DNA of 64,000 nt, taken from NCBI RefSeq assembly GCF_004360155.1, contig NZ_SAIS01000011.1, forward strand, positions 1 through 64,000, written 5' to 3'. The translations under genes and the position numbers were made by a program. This stretch comes from Paraglaciecola marina (GTDB lineage Bacteria > Pseudomonadota > Gammaproteobacteria > Enterobacterales > Alteromonadaceae). The notes under the pieces are model-generated. The model did not search any database and was not told the origin of the DNA. It worked only from the letters and a program-made list of their open reading frames with translations. This document shows, piece by piece, positions 16,369 to 25,960 of the stretch (its first letter is position 1; every line of letters begins with the position of its first letter).

Positions 16369-17571
16369 TTAATCTAGGTAATTCATAACTTCATCTGCCC
16401 ACTGCAAAGCCTCTTGATAACACTGGTTTAAAGCACTCACTTCATTTTTATCGAAGCTTTGCAGTATCTCATTATCCAACCGTTCCATACCAATAGAGAA
16501 ATTAAGCAACTCACCTAAATCATTAGTTTTGTATAGCAAAGCAATTTTAATACTTTCATCTAATCTTAGATGTTCAAGTATCAGTTCCATTTCAATTTCG
16601 AATATGGCTTCTATGCCAGATAATAGACCTAAAAGAAAACATGATGATGGCTCAAAAGGTCTGCCTTTAGAGTATAAGGATAACGTTTTAGCTCTTATCA
16701 ATATACTTCTAAACAACTCTGCCGGTGCAGCAGAAACAGAAACCAAGGACAATATAATAGCCCACTGTTTTACTGTTGCTAACCCTAAAATAATAACCGC
16801 ATCTTTAACTGAGGTAACTTCTCTAACCAATTGATAAAGGGGACAGTTTATTAAACCTAATATTTTGAGCACTAAGCCCACATCTCTAGAGATAAGCTCA
16901 GCAACCTCTTCAACTTCAATGTCGTCTCTACTTAATTCAGATAGTAGATGTAATACTGCATATTGGTTGGCTCCAATTTTTTTTCCTTTAACATTACTTG
17001 GACGTTCTAAGAAGTAACCTTGAAATAAATCAAATCCCAATTCAATACACTTAGCGAACATAGCTTGATCTTCAACTTTTTCAGCCAATAGCAAACACCC
17101 AGTTTGCTTTAAACCTGGTAGCGCTTTATTTAAGCTTTTAAAATCGACATTTAATACGTCTATTTTTATAACACTTAGATATGTAAAGTAAGCTTCTTTT
17201 GATGGTTCAAGAATGTAGTCGTCCAATGCAAATTTAAATCCCTGACGTTTAAAATCACGAACCCGTGTAAGCACTTGATCAGTAGGCTCAACATCTTCTA
17301 GAATTTCGAAGGTCACGTTTTGTGGAGCAATCGGGAAAAAATCATCCGCTAATAAAAATTCTTCATCAACATTTACAAACATTGGCAAACCAAGGTTCAT
17401 ATTACTACTTAATAAAGTGGTACAAGCATTGACGAGCAGCTCTCGTGTTGAGGGCTTGGATACTCCGCTGCAAGACGATGGTACGTCACTACGATACAAA
17501 AGCTCATGGGCATATAAATCACATTTGCCATCAAATATCGGTTGTCTTGCCAATAACACTGAATTACTCAT
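16369..17571 (-). CDS. EAL-HDOD domain signalling protein
   Basis: This 400-residue protein of the YuxH type has an N-terminal EAL-like domain (about 5-200; 'LLARQPIFDGKCDLYAHELLYRS', 'KFALDDYI', 'LLAEKVED') and a C-terminal HDOD domain (about 205-395). The EAL motif itself is replaced by ELL and several metal ligands are absent, so phosphodiesterase activity is unlikely. Family members act as c-di-GMP or protein-interaction modules. It converges with the lipid operon, about 30 bp apart, without an obvious terminator between. Confidence 0.88.
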   Translation of the reverse strand: MSNSVLLARQPIFDGKCDLYAHELLYRSDVPSSCSGVSKPSTRELLVNACTTLLSSNMNLGLPMFVNVDEEFLLADDFFPIAPQNVTFEILEDVEPTDQVLTRVRDFKRQGFKFALDDYILEPSKEAYFTYLSVIKIDVLNVDFKSLNKALPGLKQTGCLLLAEKVEDQAMFAKCIELGFDLFQGYFLERPSNVKGKKIGANQYAVLHLLSELSRDDIEVEEVAELISRDVGLVLKILGLINCPLYQLVREVTSVKDAVIILGLATVKQWAIILSLVSVSAAPAELFRSILIRAKTLSLYSKGRPFEPSSCFLLGLLSGIEAIFEIEMELILEHLRLDESIKIALLYKTNDLGELLNFSIGMERLDNEILQSFDKNEVSALNQCYQEALQWADEVMNYLD

Positions 17572-17774
17572 GAATTACCTTTAATGCGGACTACACTATT
17601 ACCCATTATTTTTGGTGGCGGCACGATAGAGAGACTTGGGATAGTAGACGTAATAACTCTCTAAACTGTAACTTAAACTTACATAAAATTAACACAAATG
17701 ACGAGTTTTTTTTCGTTTGTACGCATTTTAGAGAGAAACCAAAAAGGAAGGAGAAACCTACTTAATTATTTATA

Positions 17775-18113
17775 TTATGCCCTGCCCCCCGTCACTTTAT
17801 TCGCACGCCCTTCTTCTTTTGCTTTTTCTGCTCGTCTGCGGCGCACTTCTTTAGGGTCAGCAATTAGCGGGCGATAAATTTCAATACGATCGCCATCTTT
17901 TGGCACATCTGATGTTTTACAAGCACGATTCCAAATACCCACTTTAGAGGTACTCAGTTCAATTTCGGGAAATTGAGATAAAATGCCAGATGATAAAATA
18001 GCCTGCTCAACTGTCACACCTTGTGCAACTTCAAACTCAAGTAAAGCTTGCTTCTGAGGCGTCCCGTAAGCGACTTCAAGTGTTATTGTCTTGTCTTGCA
18101 TATCTTTATCCAT
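17775..18113 (-). CDS. rnfH: RnfH family ubiquitin-like protein
   Basis: This protein of about 112 residues has a beta-grasp fold ('ITLEVAYGTPQKQALLEFEVAQGVTVEQAIL', 'RIEIYRPLIADPKEVRRRRAEKAKEE'). The 'YRPL..DPKE.RRRRA' block is the RnfH signature. RnfH genes accompany ratA and smpB in most gammaproteobacteria; its molecular role is unclear. I chose the ATG at 18113, which overlaps the ratA stop by eight bases; an upstream ATG (18143) would overlap more, and one at 18101 is also possible. Confidence 0.88.
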   Translation of the reverse strand: MDKDMQDKTITLEVAYGTPQKQALLEFEVAQGVTVEQAILSSGILSQFPEIELSTSKVGIWNRACKTSDVPKDGDRIEIYRPLIADPKEVRRRRAEKAKEEGRANKVTGGRA

Positions 18114-18537
18114 AAACTTGCTTAGCTCGCTCTGTAAAAGCAACCACCATATTCGCAGCTATGGAATTAAAGATACGACCAAAGGCCATTTCAACTAAAC
18201 GACTAGAAAATGCAAAATCTAAATTTAGCTCTATTTTACATGCTGAATCACTTAGTGCTTGAATAGTCCAACCTCCGGTTAAGCTAGAAAAAGGTCCGTC
18301 GACCAAATTCATTTTAATATACTCGCCGCGCTTCAAGGCATTTTGAGTGGTAAACCACTGCTTCACCCCAGCCTTAGAAATAAGCAATGACGCACGCATT
18401 TGCTCAGTATTTTCTTCCAATACTTTTGTATCTGCACACCCTGGAATAAACTCAGGATACTGTTGCACATCATTGATCAAATCAAACATCGACTCAGCGC
18501 TATAGCTAACCAATGCACTGCGAGATACATTCGCCAT
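18106..18537 (-). CDS. ratA: RatA family START/SRPBCC protein
   Basis: This 143-residue COQ10/START-like protein ('VSRSALVSYSAESMFDLINDVQQYPEFIPGC', 'MNLVDGPFSSLTGGW') corresponds to E. coli RatA, described as inhibiting 70S ribosome assembly. Homologues of the same fold bind polyketide or quinone lipids, so a quinone role is an alternative. It is divergent from smpB and cotranscribed with rnfH, the usual triad. Confidence 0.9.
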   Translation of the reverse strand: MANVSRSALVSYSAESMFDLINDVQQYPEFIPGCADTKVLEENTEQMRASLLISKAGVKQWFTTQNALKRGEYIKMNLVDGPFSSLTGGWTIQALSDSACKIELNLDFAFSSRLVEMAFGRIFNSIAANMVVAFTERAKQVYG

Positions 18538-18676
18538 TAATACTCCTAATCTTATATGGCTGAAAACCGCTGTAGCCTAGCATAATCAAGCAACATTATT
18601 AATACTTAAGGCCCTAGAATTAGTCTTTGTCATCTTTTTAGTTGTGCCTAAAAATACAATCTCTATAATACTCCAC

Positions 18677-19153
18677 ATGAATAAAAAGAAGTCAAAAAAC
18701 ACTACCAACACTATCGCTCTAAACAAAAAAGCACGTCATCAATATAATCTTGAAGATAAGCTAGAATGTGGCATGGCCTTACAGGGTTGGGAAGTAAAAA
18801 GTATCCGCTCAGGTAAAATTAATATTTCCGAGAGTTATGTGACAATTGAAAAAGGCGAAGCCTTCTTGATTGGCTCTACCATTCAACCTCTAAACCAAGC
18901 CTCTAGCCACGTGGTATGTGATTCTACACGTAAGCGTAAGCTGTTATTGAAACAACGTGAACTAGATAAACTTATTGGCTCGGTAGAACGTCAAGGCTAC
19001 TCCTTAATTGCCACAGCAATGTACTGGAAAGCCAACTGGGTGAAATTGGAAATTTACCTAGGTAAAGGTAAACATGAGCACGACAAACGTGACTCAGTGA
19101 AAGACAGAGATTGGGCTCGTGACAAAGAGCGCATGATGAAACATAAGGTCTAA
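18677..19153 (+). CDS. smpB: SsrA-binding protein SmpB
   Basis: This 158-residue protein binds tmRNA and delivers it to stalled ribosomes. The family blocks '[14 protein letters not shown]', '[22 protein letters not shown]', '[14 protein letters not shown]' and the basic C-terminal tail '[15 protein letters not shown]' are present. The ATG at 18677 gives the E. coli-like MxKKK start; an in-frame ATG 33 bp upstream would add an atypical extension. No ssrA gene follows in this window. Confidence 0.95.
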   Translation: MNKKKSKNTTNTIALNKKARHQYNLEDKLECGMALQGWEVKSIRSGKINISESYVTIEKGEAFLIGSTIQPLNQASSHVVCDSTRKRKLLLKQRELDKLIGSVERQGYSLIATAMYWKANWVKLEIYLGKGKHEHDKRDSVKDRDWARDKERMMKHKV

Positions 19154-19507
19154 ATAGGCCTTTATCCACTATTATTGCAATTACCTCAGATTTATAGAGG
19201 CATTTAGAACTTAATCTTTGCTAGGCTCTCGTTAGCATTACAGCTTACCAATGTCATATTTCCTAGCTGTAAACGCCATTCTAGAAACCAACATATTTAA
19301 ATCTTATGCGGATAACGATATAGATTAACAAATATGGAAGCTAACAAAGTAAGGCGGAAAATGTCAGATACTTTACGTTCCTTGTATAAGGATCTAAGGA
19401 TATAGCTCTGAAAACTAAAAGATTTTAAGTGATATTTATTGCCCGTTTATCACACTAGCCCGTGACATTTATCAAATTGTTATTACGACTACAATAAACC
19501 AACAGAA
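19154..19507. other. intergenic stretch without recognised gene
   Basis: This 354-bp AT-rich stretch lies between smpB and the tRNA-Leu terminator. I looked for tmRNA (ssrA), which often lies near smpB, and did not find its conserved ends. The only structure seen is a weak 8-bp inverted repeat, TTACAGCT (19238-19245) with AGCTGTAA (19265-19272). No coding sequence is supported. Confidence 0.5.
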
Positions 19508-19549
19508 AAATAAAGGCCTGTAACGAAAAATCGCTACAGGCCTTTATTT
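19508..19549 (-). terminator. terminator of the glmM-tpiA-secG-tRNA transcript
   Basis: AAATAAAGGCCTGTA (19508-19522) pairs with TACAGGCCTTTATTT (19535-19549), a 15-bp stem with flanking A/T runs, immediately downstream of tRNA-Leu on the minus strand. Confidence 0.88.
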
Positions 19550-19554
19550 ATATT

Positions 19555-19639
19555 TGGTGCGGATGGAGAGACTCGAACTCTCACGGCCTAAGCCACAGCC
19601 CCCTCAAGGCTGCGTGTCTACCAATTCCACCACATCCGC
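19555..19639 (-). tRNA. leuU: tRNA-Leu (anticodon GAG)
   Basis: Read on the minus strand, an 85-nt cloverleaf begins GCGGATG, with D-loop GGTGGAATTGGTAGACACG, anticodon loop CTTGAGG (anticodon GAG), a long class II variable arm, T-loop GTTCGAGTC and an encoded 3' CCA (19557-19555). The GCGGATG/CATCCGC acceptor stem pairs fully. It follows secG directly, as leuU does in E. coli. Confidence 0.95.
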
Positions 19640-19653
19640 GTAAACTTTATGAA

Positions 19654-20052
19654 CTAAGAGTTCGGTACGTCGTCTTCTGTAATTGGCGACTCAACCACAG
19701 GTACATCTGAATTTTGCATCGTTTGTACAGCGTCATCACTCACCGGAATATCAGAATCTATAGTTTGCTCTACTGCTGGAGTTTCAAGGTTTTCCCACTC
19801 ACCTAGGCCTTTTTCTTTGTCAGCAGTTTGGTTACCTAGAATCAAGCTAATAACAAAAAATAAAGTCGCTAATATTGCAGTAGTTCTTGTTAAGAAATTA
19901 CCAGAGCCACCAGAACCAAAAACTGTGTTAGAGCCGCCACTACCAAAAGACGCCCCCATGTCAGCCCCTTTACCTTGTTGAATCAAGACAAAGCCCACCA
20001 ACATCACTGCGACAATTAAATAAACAATAACTAATAACTCGTAAAAATCCAT
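19654..20052 (-). CDS. secG: protein translocase subunit SecG
   Basis: This 132-residue inner-membrane protein supports SecYEG-dependent export. Two membrane helices (about 3-22 and 55-74) flank the conserved cytoplasmic loop 'LIQQGKGADMGASFGSGGSNTVFGS'. The C-terminal half is acidic, Pro/Val/Asp-rich and variable. It lies 9 bp after tpiA and just before tRNA-Leu. Confidence 0.95.
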   Translation of the reverse strand: MDFYELLVIVYLIVAVMLVGFVLIQQGKGADMGASFGSGGSNTVFGSGGSGNFLTRTTAILATLFFVISLILGNQTADKEKGLGEWENLETPAVEQTIDSDIPVSDDAVQTMQNSDVPVVESPITEDDVPNS

Positions 20053-20061
20053 GTGCTGCCT

Positions 20062-20808
20062 CTACTGATTTGCCGCTAGGCAAATACTTAAAAAATCGTC
20101 TGGATTTAGACTGGCCCCGCCAATCAAACCACCGTCTACGTCTGCCTGAGAAAACAATTCCTCAGCGTTACTACCCTTAACACTACCGCCATATAAAATA
20201 ACAATTTTGGCAGCAATATCTGAATCTAATTTAGCTAAATGGCCTCGAACAAAAGCATGTACTTCTTGAGCTTGTTCAGGGCTAGCTGTTTTGCCTGTAC
20301 CTATAGCCCATATTGGCTCGTAGGCTAAAACTATCTTTGCAAACTGTGCAATACCGACTTGTTTCAATACTGCATCTAACTGAGTGGCAATATAGGTAAA
20401 CAAAGTCCCATCGTCTCTAATATCTTCTGGTTCACCAAAACATAAAATAGGTGTTAAGTCTGCATTTAATGCTTTTTCAACTTTTTGAGCGACTATCTCG
20501 TTTGACTCAAAGTTATCTTCACGACGTTCAGAGTGGCCGATAATAATATAACTACAACCAACCTCTTTAAGCATAGATACTGAAACTTCGCCAGTATGCG
20601 CGCCGGAATCAAATTGGCTCATATTCTGAGCACCTAGCTTAATACTGTCTGTAAACATTCCTAAATAAGGGAATGGAGGACAGATTACCGCATCCATATT
20701 CTCTAAACTTGCCTTTTCAAGCTGCTTTTTCATCTGCTTGACAAGTGCTTTATCGCCATTCATTTTCCAATTTCCAGCGACCATAGATCTTCGACTATTT
20801 ATTTGCAC
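20062..20808 (-). CDS. tpiA: triosephosphate isomerase
   Basis: This 248-residue glycolytic enzyme interconverts dihydroxyacetone phosphate and glyceraldehyde-3-phosphate. Substrate-binding Asn/Lys occur in 'GNWKMNG' (about 11-17), the catalytic His in 'IIGHSERR' (about 93-100), the catalytic Glu in 'AYEPIWAIGTG' (about 163-173) and the phosphate loop in 'YGGSV' and 'GLIGGASL'. The GTG start is preceded by a strong AAGGAG five to six bases upstream. It lies between glmM and secG as in many gammaproteobacteria. Confidence 0.97.
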   Translation of the reverse strand: MQINSRRSMVAGNWKMNGDKALVKQMKKQLEKASLENMDAVICPPFPYLGMFTDSIKLGAQNMSQFDSGAHTGEVSVSMLKEVGCSYIIIGHSERREDNFESNEIVAQKVEKALNADLTPILCFGEPEDIRDDGTLFTYIATQLDAVLKQVGIAQFAKIVLAYEPIWAIGTGKTASPEQAQEVHAFVRGHLAKLDSDIAAKIVILYGGSVKGSNAEELFSQADVDGGLIGGASLNPDDFLSICLAANQ

Positions 20809-20907
20809 TTTTCACTCCTTATTGCGCCAATAAAAAAGCGCGCGAGATATTAACCAACCCAATGAAATTATACAAGGGACTTATATATTTATACGAATTA
20901 TAACGGT

Positions 20908-22248
20908 CTATTTGCTCACTTTACGCACAGCATCGGCAATATGTTTGGCCCATGAGGCTGAATCCTGTGCATCGTTAGCTTCCACCATGACACGGATCAG
21001 TGGTTCAGTACCACTTTTACGCAGCAATACTCTGCCTCTGTCACCAAGGGCATTTTCTGCGTCGACAACCGCTGCTTTTACAGACTCATCTTCTAGAGGT
21101 GCACTACCTTCTTCAAATCTAACATTAATTAATGTTTGAGGGTATTTTACCATTCCACGACTTAATTCGTTGAGTGTCATATCGGCATTAAGCATTGCCG
21201 CCAAAATTTGCAAACCAGCAACAATCCCGTCGCCTGTTGAAGCTGCAGCTAAATTCAAGACATGACCAGACCCTTCACCGCCTATCGACCAGCCTTTTTG
21301 TTTCAGTAGTTCCATTACATATCGATCACCTACTGCACTTCGTACGAATGGCACACCTAAAGTGGCCAAAGCGACTTCTAGGCCAAGGTTACTCATTACG
21401 GTTCCTACCACGCCCCCTTTCAGGCGACCTGACTTAAGGGTATCTCTAGCTATCATATAGACAATTTGATCACCGTCGACAATATTCCCTTTGTTATCAA
21501 CCAGCATAATGCGATCGCCATCGCCATCAAGTGCAAAACCTAAGTCAGCTTTATTTTCAAGCACGCATTTGGTAATCGCCGCCATTGAGGTAGCGCCAAC
21601 ATCACGGTTAATATTTAAACCATTTGGATTGGTGCCTATTTCAATAACTTCAGCACCAAGCTCACTAAGGACATTTGGCGCAATGTGATAAGTTGCACCA
21701 TGAGCACAGTCCACTACTATTTTTAAGCCTTTCAAAGATAAGTCTGAAGGAAAATTACCTTTACAAAATTCAATATATCGACCCGCTGCATCACCAATAC
21801 GTATTGCCTTGCCTAATTTATCTGAGGCAACACACTCCATAGGTTTATCCATTTGCTCTTCAATTGCAGTTTCGATCTCATCATCTAATTTCATGCCGTC
21901 AGCGGAGAAAAACTTAATACCATTATCATAATAAGGGTTGTGAGAAGCGCTAATAACAATGCCCGCTTCTGAACGAAAGGTTTTAGTAAGGTACGCAATG
22001 GCAGGAGTAGGCATTGGCCCTAATAACCCTATATTAATACCTGCTGCAGACAAGCCAGCTTCTAATGCTGACTCAAGCATATACCCTGAAATACGAGTAT
22101 CTTTACCAATTAACACTTTATTAGTGCCTGTACTTGCTAGTACTTTTCCAGCAGCCCAGCCTAACTTCATAACGAATTCAGGGTTTATCGAACTCTCACC
22201 CACTTTCCCGCGGATCCCATCTGTACCAAAATACTTTCTCTCGCCCAT
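20908..22248 (-). CDS. glmM: phosphoglucosamine mutase
   Basis: This 446-residue enzyme converts glucosamine-6-phosphate to glucosamine-1-phosphate for peptidoglycan and LPS precursors. The N-terminal '[13 protein letters not shown]', the active phosphoserine loop '[17 protein letters not shown]' (about 98-114), the metal loop '[13 protein letters not shown]' (about 238-250) and the phosphate-binding '[12 protein letters not shown]' (about 408-419) are all intact. It lies one base after folP, in the ftsH-folP-glmM order known from E. coli. Confidence 0.97.
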   Translation of the reverse strand: MGERKYFGTDGIRGKVGESSINPEFVMKLGWAAGKVLASTGTNKVLIGKDTRISGYMLESALEAGLSAAGINIGLLGPMPTPAIAYLTKTFRSEAGIVISASHNPYYDNGIKFFSADGMKLDDEIETAIEEQMDKPMECVASDKLGKAIRIGDAAGRYIEFCKGNFPSDLSLKGLKIVVDCAHGATYHIAPNVLSELGAEVIEIGTNPNGLNINRDVGATSMAAITKCVLENKADLGFALDGDGDRIMLVDNKGNIVDGDQIVYMIARDTLKSGRLKGGVVGTVMSNLGLEVALATLGVPFVRSAVGDRYVMELLKQKGWSIGGEGSGHVLNLAAASTGDGIVAGLQILAAMLNADMTLNELSRGMVKYPQTLINVRFEEGSAPLEDESVKAAVVDAENALGDRGRVLLRKSGTEPLIRVMVEANDAQDSASWAKHIADAVRKVSK

Positions 22249-22249
22249 T

Positions 22250-23080
22250 CTAAATATTCCTATAAGCGTTAATTGCAGTTACTACTTTAACAGCATCGAC
22301 TGTCTCTTTTACATCATGCACTCGAATAATTTTCGCACCTTGCTCTAATGCCATAGTGGCAACTGCAACACCACCAGCCAACCTTTGATTGATATCTCTT
22401 TGCAATAAATGTCCCAACATAGATTTTCTAGACATACCTACAAGTAACGGAACATGTAACGATTTTAACGCGGCCAACTCGGCTAAAAGTTGATAATTGT
22501 GCTCTAGTGATTTTCCAAAACCAAATCCAGGATCAACTATAATCTTTTCTTGGTTGATCCCTACTTTTTGGCATGCACGTATACGATCTTTTAAAAATGC
22601 CAAAACGTCATCAACAACGTTATTATATTTGGGATTTTGTTGCATTTTTCTAGGTTGCCCTTGCATATGCATCAAGCAAATCGGAACATTTGCCTGCGCA
22701 GCTGCTTCTAAGGCCGTCCCCTCTTGCAAAGCCCTCACATCATTAATGAGACCTGCTCCTGCAGCTACAGCTTCGGTCATAACCCTTGCCTTACTGGTAT
22801 CAATAGATACAACTGTATCAAAGCGTTCATTAATGGCTTCGATCACTGGTAAAACTCTGTCAAGCTCTTGCTGCAAAGTCACCTCATTTGCACCCGGCCT
22901 AGTAGACTCTCCACCGATATCAATGAAATCCGCACCTTCATTTAACATTAACTCGGTTTGCCTTAAGGCGTTTTCTAAACCATTAAAACTGCCTCCATCT
23001 GAAAAGGAATCAGGAGTTACATTGAGGATCCCCATTACTCGGGGTTGTGATAAATCTAAAAATTTATCTTTAAACTGCAT
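22250..23080 (-). CDS. folP: dihydropteroate synthase
   Basis: This 276-residue TIM-barrel enzyme joins p-aminobenzoate to 6-hydroxymethyl-dihydropterin diphosphate in folate synthesis. The signature loops are present: '[15 protein letters not shown]' (about 16-30), '[11 protein letters not shown]' (about 56-66), 'ICLMHMQG', '[13 protein letters not shown]' and 'IIRVHDVKE'. Length is standard. It is separated from ftsH by a terminator-like hairpin. Confidence 0.96.
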   Translation of the reverse strand: MQFKDKFLDLSQPRVMGILNVTPDSFSDGGSFNGLENALRQTELMLNEGADFIDIGGESTRPGANEVTLQQELDRVLPVIEAINERFDTVVSIDTSKARVMTEAVAAGAGLINDVRALQEGTALEAAAQANVPICLMHMQGQPRKMQQNPKYNNVVDDVLAFLKDRIRACQKVGINQEKIIVDPGFGFGKSLEHNYQLLAELAALKSLHVPLLVGMSRKSMLGHLLQRDINQRLAGGVAVATMALEQGAKIIRVHDVKETVDAVKVVTAINAYRNI

Positions 23081-23121
23081 AGAAAAATTTGTCTCTTTAA
23101 AAAATGAAGCTTTACTTACAA

Positions 23122-23157
23122 AAAAACGCCTTGCTGCATCAGCAACAAAGCGTTTTT
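23122..23157 (-). terminator. terminator-like hairpin after ftsH
   Basis: AAAAACGC (23122-23129) pairs with GCGTTTTT (23150-23157), and inside it TTGCTG (23131-23136) pairs with CAGCAA (23140-23145). On the minus strand it ends in a T-run right after the ftsH stop, so it may terminate or attenuate transcription into folP-glmM. Confidence 0.75.
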
Positions 23158-23171
23158 CTAGTTATTGTAGA

Positions 23172-25124
23172 TTAATGTGTAGCGTCACCAGGTTTGCCAA
23201 CATTAGGTTTGGGAGACTCCCCCTTCGATTCCTCTTTATTATCTTCTGGAGCAACTGTTGCCCCACCAGATGGTTTGTCTGAGTCATCGGTTTTTCCGTC
23301 ACGTACCCAATCTGCGGGCAAACGTACTTCTTTACGATCCATCAAATCATCGATTTGTTTTGCATCAATGGTTTCATACTTCATTAACGCATCTTTCATC
23401 GCTTCTAAAATATCCATATTGTCTTTCAATAATGTTTCAGCAAGAGCGTAATTTCTATCAATCAACAACCTGATTTCGGCATCAATATCACGAGAAGTTT
23501 CAGCTGACATTGAAGAAGGAGCAGCCCCCATAAATGCTTCATTATCGTCGTCTTTATAATTGATTGGTCCCATTTTAGGAGAAAGTCCCCATTGGGTTAC
23601 CATTTTACGTGCGATGTCAGTAGCGCGTTCAATATCATTTGAAGCGCCAGTCGTTACACCGGCTGCGCCTAACGTAATTTCTTCTGCAATACGCCCACCA
23701 AAGAGTGTCGCAATACGAGACTCTAGCTCTTCTCTCGACGAGCTGTATTTATCTTGTTCAGGTAAATACATGGTTACCCCTAAGGCTCGGCCTCTAGGAA
23801 TAATAGATACTTTATATACAGGGTCATGTTTAGGCACTAAACGCCCCACGATAGCATGACCCGCTTCATGGTAAGCAGTATTGGTTTTTTCTTCTTCAGA
23901 CATGACCATGGTCTTGCGTTCAGAGCCCATCATGATTTTGTCTTTAGCTTTATCAAACTCATCCATGCTTACTACACGTTTATCTGTACGAGCTGCAAAT
24001 AATGCGGCTTCGTTCACTAAGTTTGCTAGGTCTGCACCAGAAAAACCGGGGGTTCCACGAGCAATCAGGGATGCTTCGACATTGTCACCTAAAGGTACTT
24101 TGCGCATATGCACCTTCAGAATTTGTTCGCGACCACGAATATCTGGTAATCCAACCATAACTTGGCGGTCAAAACGACCAGGTCTTAGTAATGCAGGATC
24201 AAGCACATCAGGACGGTTAGTCGCTGCGATAACGATAATTCCTTCAGTACCTTCAAATCCGTCCATTTCAACCAACATTTGGTTTAATGTTTGCTCTCTT
24301 TCATCATTACCACCACCATGGCCACCACCACGTTTACGACCAACAGCATCAATTTCATCGATAAAGATAATACAAGGAGCTGATTTTTTAGCTTGGTCAA
24401 ACATGTCTCTTACACGTGAAGCCCCCACACCTACAAACATTTCAACGAAGTCTGAACCCGAAATACTAAAGAAAGGTACTTTAGCTTCACCAGCAATGGC
24501 TTTCGCTAACAATGTTTTACCCGTACCTGGAGGGCCAACCATCAACACTCCTCTTGGGATTTTTCCGCCAAGCTTTTGAAACTTGCTTGGATCTCTTAGA
24601 AAGTCAACTAATTCGCTAACGTCTTCTTTAGCTTCATCACAACCAGCTACATCAGCAAATGTGGTTTTTATTTGGTCTTCACCCAGCAACCTAGCTTTGC
24701 TTTTACCAAAAGACATTGCACCTTTACCACCGCCACCTTGCATTTGACGCATGAAGAATATCCATACCCCAATCAATAGAAGCATAGGGAACCATGAGAT
24801 AAAAATTGAAGTTAATAACGAGGACTCTTCCGGCTCTTTACCGAATACAGCAACATTGTTTTCGATCAATTGATCCATCAAAGCTAAGTCTGTATATGGA
24901 ATGATAGTGGTAAAAGCCTCACCATTTCGTTTAACACCCTTTATTTCTCCGGAGTTCCTATCGATGGTGGCACTACTCACTACTCCATTACTGACGTCTT
25001 TGAGAAAATGCGTGTAGTCTGTCGAAACCACTTTGGAATCATTTGATGAAAAATTTTGGAAAACTGACATCAAAACGACAGCTATAACCAGCCATAAAAT
25101 TAAATTTTTTGCCATGTCGCTCAA
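23172..25124 (-). CDS. ftsH: ATP-dependent zinc metalloprotease FtsH
   Basis: This 650-residue membrane-anchored AAA+ protease handles quality control and regulated proteins such as LpxC and sigma-32. Membrane segments lie at about 5-22 and 100-120. Walker A 'GPPGTGKT' (about 193-200), Walker B '[15 protein letters not shown]', the second region of homology around '[21 protein letters not shown]' (split by position), and the zinc site 'HEAGH' (about 418-422) are present. The C-terminal tail is Gly/Lys/Asp-rich. Unlike E. coli, no rlmE (ftsJ) precedes it. Confidence 0.97.
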   Translation of the reverse strand: MSDMAKNLILWLVIAVVLMSVFQNFSSNDSKVVSTDYTHFLKDVSNGVVSSATIDRNSGEIKGVKRNGEAFTTIIPYTDLALMDQLIENNVAVFGKEPEESSLLTSIFISWFPMLLLIGVWIFFMRQMQGGGGKGAMSFGKSKARLLGEDQIKTTFADVAGCDEAKEDVSELVDFLRDPSKFQKLGGKIPRGVLMVGPPGTGKTLLAKAIAGEAKVPFFSISGSDFVEMFVGVGASRVRDMFDQAKKSAPCIIFIDEIDAVGRKRGGGHGGGNDEREQTLNQMLVEMDGFEGTEGIIVIAATNRPDVLDPALLRPGRFDRQVMVGLPDIRGREQILKVHMRKVPLGDNVEASLIARGTPGFSGADLANLVNEAALFAARTDKRVVSMDEFDKAKDKIMMGSERKTMVMSEEEKTNTAYHEAGHAIVGRLVPKHDPVYKVSIIPRGRALGVTMYLPEQDKYSSSREELESRIATLFGGRIAEEITLGAAGVTTGASNDIERATDIARKMVTQWGLSPKMGPINYKDDDNEAFMGAAPSSMSAETSRDIDAEIRLLIDRNYALAETLLKDNMDILEAMKDALMKYETIDAKQIDDLMDRKEVRLPADWVRDGKTDDSDKPSGGATVAPEDNKEESKGESPKPNVGKPGDATH

Positions 25125-25572
25125 GTTATATAACCTCTAAAATTACGATTTTGTTTTGTCTAACCTGTATACCAGCAGACTACTATAATTTATATCATGC
25201 TGCTAGCAGATAAAGTTATCTGTAAGCCAGCGTTGTGATTCACTATTATAAGTTAACCCCCAACCATCACCTATAAAATGATGTCGTCCTTAATATCGAC
25301 TTGGAAATAGATACCTGTACGAAAATAAAGTCACTTTTGTTCAACTGCCAGTCTAAACTCTTACTACATTCTAAACTTAGGTCGTGCAGCTCTTACTTAC
25401 CCTTTAATCCACCAAATTTACTGGCCCAGTAGTTAAATGTAGTAAGCTAATCGAGTGTAAATTATTTTTTCCTTACAGAGAACTACATTCAAATTAGGAA
25501 TAACAGTGAGATGGCGCTAGAATAGCGCTTTTCAACCATTCATCTTGAATAAATTTGTAAGAATTACTACCA
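25125..25572. other. intergenic region between divergent ftsH and yhbY
   Basis: This 448-bp AT-rich stretch holds no supported gene. In E. coli and many relatives the rRNA methyltransferase gene rlmE sits here, upstream of ftsH. I see neither it nor a recognisable remnant. It must contain the promoters of ftsH (-) and yhbY (+). A terminator-like hairpin lies at 25514-25532. Confidence 0.6.
25514..25532 (+). terminator. terminator-like hairpin upstream of yhbY
   Basis: GCGCTA (25514-25519), loop GAA, TAGCGC (25523-25528), then TTTT. It points into yhbY, ending 40 bp before its start codon, so it could act as a leader attenuator. Stem of six pairs only, hence modest confidence. Confidence 0.5.
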
Positions 25573-25869
25573 ATGACCTTATCGAACAAACAAAAGCAGT
25601 ATTTAAAAGGCTTAGCACACCCTCTAAAACCTATAGTGCAATTAGGCAATAATGGCTTAACAGAGGGCGTAATGGCCGAAATTGAAGGAGCTATTAATCA
25701 TCACGAGTTGATTAAAGTAAAAGTTCCTACTGATGATAAAGAAGAAAAATCCCTAATTATGGATGCTATAGTAAGAGAAGCTGGAGCCATTAAAGTACAG
25801 GCAATAGGACATACTTTAGTCATATACAAACCAAGTGACGAAAAGAAAATTGAATTGCCAAGAAAATAG
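25573..25869 (+). CDS. yhbY: CRM-domain ribosome-associated RNA-binding protein YhbY
   Basis: This 98-residue single CRS1-YhbY domain protein binds pre-50S ribosomal particles. Family blocks 'LSNKQKQYLKGLAHPLKPIVQLGNNGLTEGVMAEI' (start) and 'ALNHHELIKVKV'-like region are present, with the conserved GNxG loop (about 25-28, 'LGNNGLT'). It is divergent from ftsH as in E. coli. Confidence 0.93.
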   Translation: MTLSNKQKQYLKGLAHPLKPIVQLGNNGLTEGVMAEIEGAINHHELIKVKVPTDDKEEKSLIMDAIVREAGAIKVQAIGHTLVIYKPSDEKKIELPRK

Positions 25870-25888
25870 ACACTTTCTAGCATCTATA

Positions 25889-25934
25889 GTTGGTGATTAA
25901 TTTAAACGATGTTAATTCATCACCAACCGATTTT
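25889..25934. terminator. terminator between convergent yhbY and SlyD-like gene
   Basis: GTTGGTGA (25889-25896) pairs with TCACCAAC (25920-25927), with further TTAA pairing inside, followed by a T-run (ATTTTTAT) on the plus strand. Confidence 0.7.
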
Positions 25935-25960
25935 TATTTCAAAGACTTAAACAGTCATAG

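Noticed and set aside
19154-19507. Possible tmRNA gene after smpB
   Set aside because: Neither the conserved 5' end nor the tRNA-like 3' end of ssrA could be seen.
22555-22581. TGATCC-N17-CGTA, a possible third ECF promoter
   Set aside because: It lies inside folP on the opposite strand with a different spacer, and no gene start follows.
22497-23282. 261-codon open frame on the plus strand
   Set aside because: It is antisense across folP and the end of ftsH; a shadow of real genes.
23881-24579. 232-codon open frame on the plus strand
   Set aside because: It is antisense to the conserved AAA+ core of ftsH, with no domain and no ribosome site.
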